NCBI GenBank assembly: GCA_030606845.1
Contig: JAUWFP010000100.1
Location: 1-7,386, forward strand
DNA: 7,386 nucleotides
Direction: 5' to 3'
Source of the DNA: Anaerolineales bacterium
GTDB lineage: Bacteria; Chloroflexota; Anaerolineae; Anaerolineales; E44-bin32
Part shown: piece after piece, positions 5,558 through 7,386 of the stretch
How the letters are laid out: every line of letters starts with the position of its first letter
How positions within the stretch are numbered: the first letter of the stretch is position 1
The notes under the pieces: generated by a model
Told to the model about the DNA's origin: nothing
The model's input: the letters and a program-made list of their open reading frames with translations, nothing else
The model's database searches: none
Made by a program: the position numbers and the translations under genes

Positions 5558-5814
5558 ACCGATACTCCCGCTTCATCAAGAAACCGTCTTACCGACCGAA
5601 CTGTACCCTTGGAAGCTTCCTTCTGCGGATGGGGTCGGTGAAAAACAGCTCTTACATCATTTAACACAACTCGTAATCTCGAACCACGACCTTCTGAGCA
5701 TTCTGCTCCCAAAGCGATGAACAATGCTTCAATATCATTCCAATGAATATTCGCTTGAACTGGATGCGAAAATATCGCCTCTAGAGTATTCAAGTGCTTT
5801 CTTCTTAGCGACAT
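5554..5814 (-). CDS. hicA: HicA-family toxin (probable mRNA interferase)
   Basis: The 86-residue product belongs to the longer HicA type: KHLNTLEAIFSHP, then NIHWNDIEALFIALGAE (22-38), EGRGSRLRVVLNDVRAVF (41-58), HRPHPQKE (59-66) and KGTVRSVRRFLDEAGV (69-84). HicA has a double-stranded RNA-binding-like fold and cleaves mRNA; in well-studied members a His after the glycine turn is catalytic. Here that turn reads G44-S45-R46, so the usual His is Arg, while His59 and His62 are present. The subfamily may use other residues. The ATG at 5814 agrees with the family N terminus but has no convincing ribosome binding site, and it lies inside a repeated octamer that may be an operator. The gene is first in the hicAB pair and overlaps hicB by 4 bp. 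Confidence 0.9.
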   Translation of the reverse strand: MSLRRKHLNTLEAIFSHPVQANIHWNDIEALFIALGAECSEGRGSRLRVVLNDVRAVFHRPHPQKEASKGTVRSVRRFLDEAGVSV

Positions 5815-5855
5815 AGTATCACTTTATAGTATCGTATGCAAGAACGATTCATCAA
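5813..5855 (-). promoter_or_regulatory. Candidate hicAB promoter with repeated octamer at the start codon
   Basis: On the minus strand the octamer GATACTAT occurs twice (5826-5833 and 5813-5820), separated by 5 bp; the second copy provides the AT of the hicA ATG. A loose promoter (TTGATG, complement of 5850-5855, 18 bp, TACTAT, complement of 5826-5831) would put the transcript start a few bases before the ATG, implying a very short leader. The repeats suit binding of an RHH protein such as HicB. The promoter match is weak. Confidence 0.4.
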
Positions 5856-5959
5856 TAGACTAAATTTGTAATTATGGAGAGATGTAGGCGAGGTTCCCGT
5901 TACGATTATTAGCTCACTCAAAGAGAAGAATGCGTCAAGGTGGATTCGTCTGCCCCCTC

Positions 5960-5977
5960 CACTACGCTTCTGTAGTG
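5960..5977. other. Short hairpin between coxG-like gene and hicA
   Basis: CACTAC and GTAGTG form a perfect 6-bp stem with a 6-nt loop, about 85 bp beyond the coxG-like stop codon. No T tract follows on either strand, so it is at best a weak terminator. The rest of the 249-bp gap (5815-6063) has no gene I can support. Confidence 0.3.
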
Positions 5978-6063
5978 CTCCGCATGGAAAGTGAAAATAA
6001 CGCTGCTTCATCAGACAAGTTCCGCCTTGATGGCATGCAGTGTATAAGGTGATGATCCCCCAC

Positions 6064-6525
6064 CTATTCGTCCGCTGCTTCTGCCTTGCGCTCTTCTAAA
6101 GCAGCATCTAATCCCTTCATCCCCTGGCGGATCATGGTTTTACTCGTCATATCGATGAGACGCTGGCCAATGCTGGCTAACTTCCCGCCGATCTGAATAT
6201 CCCCTTCATATTTCATCAGCGTCCCATCGTCTTGCTCGGTCAGGTGAACCGTGCCGCTGCCCTTAAAGAAGCCCGCCCTGCCCTCGCCTTCAGCTTTTAA
6301 TGTACAGCTCTCGGGGGGCACCTCATCTTCGACGAAGATCCTCCCGGAAAAGCCTCCCGAGATGGGTCCAATACGCAGGTTGATCTCACCCTCGTATTCG
6401 GACTCCGAGAGCTGATTCAATTTCGTTGTGCCTGGAACCAACGTTGCCAGGACCTCAGGGTCGCGCACCATTGCCCAAACGTCCTCTCGAGAGCCGTTAA
6501 AAACGTGCTCGCCTTCGATCCTCAT
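6064..6525 (-). CDS. coxG: CoxG-like SRPBCC-domain protein
   Basis: The 153-residue product matches the CoxG family over its length. It opens with MRIEGEHVFNGSREDVWAM, followed by RDPEVLATLVPGTTKL (21-36), a beta-rich middle (IGPISGGFSGRI, 52-63; GSGTVHLTE, 89-97) and the family end GGKLASIGQRLIDM (113-126). CoxG proteins have a START/SRPBCC fold. In carboxydotrophs CoxG helps attach CO dehydrogenase to the membrane, and recent work links CoxG-type proteins to quinone handling. Here that is inferred by homology. The tail is charged (EERKAEAADE) and without a membrane anchor. The ATG at 6525 overlaps the upstream large-subunit stop (ATGA), with AGGAGA just upstream inside that gene, so the two are translationally coupled and probably work together. 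It is the last gene of this operon within the window. Confidence 0.87.
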   Translation of the reverse strand: MRIEGEHVFNGSREDVWAMVRDPEVLATLVPGTTKLNQLSESEYEGEINLRIGPISGGFSGRIFVEDEVPPESCTLKAEGEGRAGFFKGSGTVHLTEQDDGTLMKYEGDIQIGGKLASIGQRLIDMTSKTMIRQGMKGLDAALEERKAEAADE

Positions 6526-7386
6526 GCGTCTTTCTCCTCTCCGTGGAATAACTCGAACAGCCTCTGCGGACTGAGCGGCGATTCGAGAATCTCCAGCCCA
6601 TCCACATCTAGCGCGTTCTCCACCGCTTGAGCGAAGAGCGCCGGGACCGGGATGGCTCCGGCCTCACCGACACCTTTGCTGCCCAACGGATTCAGCGGTG
6701 AAGGTGTGACTTGATGAGCTATTTCGATTGTGGGAATTTCCGCCGCAGTGGGGATCAAGTAATCCGCAAAAGAGGCGTTCAGGAGCTGTCCATTGTCGTC
6801 AAAAACCAGTTTCTCATAGAAGGAATTGCCAATGCCGAGTGCTACACCGCCATGGAGCTGTCCCTCTACGATGAGCGGGTTGAGTATCGTGCCGCAGTCT
6901 TCGACGACGATGTAGCGTTTGATCTCCACCATCATCGTCTCTGGATCGACCTCAACGATCATGGCGTGTGTGCCGAATGCTGTAGCTCCATATTTCGGAC
7001 CGAAGTAGGCCGTCGCTTCGAGCCCTGGCTCGGTGCCGGGTTCTACGGCGCCGCGCAGCGGATTGGAACGTTGGGCCAGATCGCCCAGGCTTATAAATCG
7101 AGAGGGGACATCCGTCACACGGACGACGCCATCCTCGAGCTCCAATTCATCCTCGGGGGCTTCGAGCACCTCACTGGCAAGCTCCAGGACCTTCCCGCGC
7201 ACGATCAAAGCGGCAGCATTCACCGCATTCGCAGCGACAACTGCGCCGCGGCTGGCAAATGTGCCCGTCCCCCAGTGGAACTGTGCAGTGTCTCCAGTCA
7301 CCAGATGCACATCGCGAACATCCACCCCTAATCGCTCAGCGACGATTTGCGCAAAGGATGTGAAGTGACCTTGCCCCTGGGTGCCG
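6522..7386 (-). CDS. Molybdenum hydroxylase large subunit (CoxL/XdhA family), C-terminal part
   Basis: The frame is open to the window edge, about 287 residues, so the 5' part is missing; a GTG at 7325 is internal and not the start. The first visible residues are the family hallmark GTQGQGHFTSFAQIVAERLG, then GDT and GTGTFASRG, binding the molybdopterin cofactor. Further on are FGPKYGATAFGTHAMIVEVD, ILNPLIVEGQLHGGVALGIG and GSKGVGEAG, whose Glu (codon at 6663-6665) is the base of the active site throughout this superfamily. Members include aerobic CO dehydrogenase, xanthine dehydrogenase and aldehyde or nicotinate oxidoreductases. The loop that would separate CO dehydrogenase (AYRCSFR) from other types lies upstream. 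The adjacent coxG-like gene favours a Cox-type cluster, but substrate is unknown. The medium and iron-sulfur subunit genes are not in view. Confidence 0.92.
   Translation of the reverse strand, partial: GTQGQGHFTSFAQIVAERLGVDVRDVHLVTGDTAQFHWGTGTFASRGAVVAANAVNAAALIVRGKVLELASEVLEAPEDELELEDGVVRVTDVPSRFISLGDLAQRSNPLRGAVEPGTEPGLEATAYFGPKYGATAFGTHAMIVEVDPETMMVEIKRYIVVEDCGTILNPLIVEGQLHGGVALGIGNSFYEKLVFDDNGQLLNASFADYLIPTAAEIPTIEIAHQVTPSPLNPLGSKGVGEAGAIPVPALFAQAVENALDVDGLEILESPLSPQRLFELFHGEEKDA

Noticed and set aside
6711..7331. Long plus-strand open frame of about 206 codons
   Set aside because: It is antisense to the molybdenum hydroxylase large subunit, whose family motifs are unmistakable. The plus-strand translation resembles no family.
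1..7386. CRISPR array, tRNA, rRNA, insertion sequence or prophage genes
   Set aside because: No regularly spaced repeats, no cloverleaf, no rRNA-like stretch, no terminal inverted repeats and no transposase or integrase frame were found by reading both strands.

Overview
The window looks like a chromosomal segment of an uncultured or environmental bacterium. The best taxonomic hint is a surface lipoprotein made of a lipobox, a Thr/Pro-rich linker (PTATP-type) and WD40-like SPDG repeats. This architecture, next to a CoxL/CoxG pair and several toxin-antitoxin genes, is common in Chloroflexota (Anaerolineae-like genomes). That assignment is inference from gene style only. Base composition is mixed, roughly half G+C by eye, and no plasmid, phage or transposase gene is visible.

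Left part (1-1422). The window opens inside the 3' end of a NAD kinase-like gene (+). A small lipoprotein gene with a BsuPI-like domain follows on the opposite strand. Directly behind its 5' end lies a second, about 91 % identical copy of the last 102 bp of the NAD kinase gene, including its own stop codon. The lipoprotein gene therefore sits between two copies of another gene's 3' end, which points to insertion or duplication followed by deletion. About 435 bp after that hold no gene I can name.

Middle part (1423-3571). A RelE-type toxin and its Phd/YefM-type antitoxin form a compact minus-strand module with a clear promoter overlapped by dyads. A divergent intergenic stretch with several hairpins leads into the 384-residue WD40-like (PD40) lipoprotein on the plus strand, which has a good ribosome binding site and a promoter candidate overlapped by a perfect 8-bp dyad.

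Right part (3573-7386), all minus strand. In transcription order it contains the end of a molybdenum hydroxylase large subunit (CoxL/XdhA family, open at the window edge), a CoxG-like SRPBCC protein overlapping it by ATGA, a HicA toxin and HicB antitoxin overlapping by ATGA, and an RhlE-like DEAD-box RNA helicase that ends at a strong rho-independent terminator.

How it fits together: CoxL and CoxG are an operon pair for a molybdenum-cofactor enzyme. The two toxin-antitoxin pairs are independent self-regulated modules. The helicase and the two lipoproteins look like stand-alone genes. I see no convincing new multi-gene system. The most unusual structure is the duplicated NAD kinase 3' end around the BsuPI-like lipoprotein gene.
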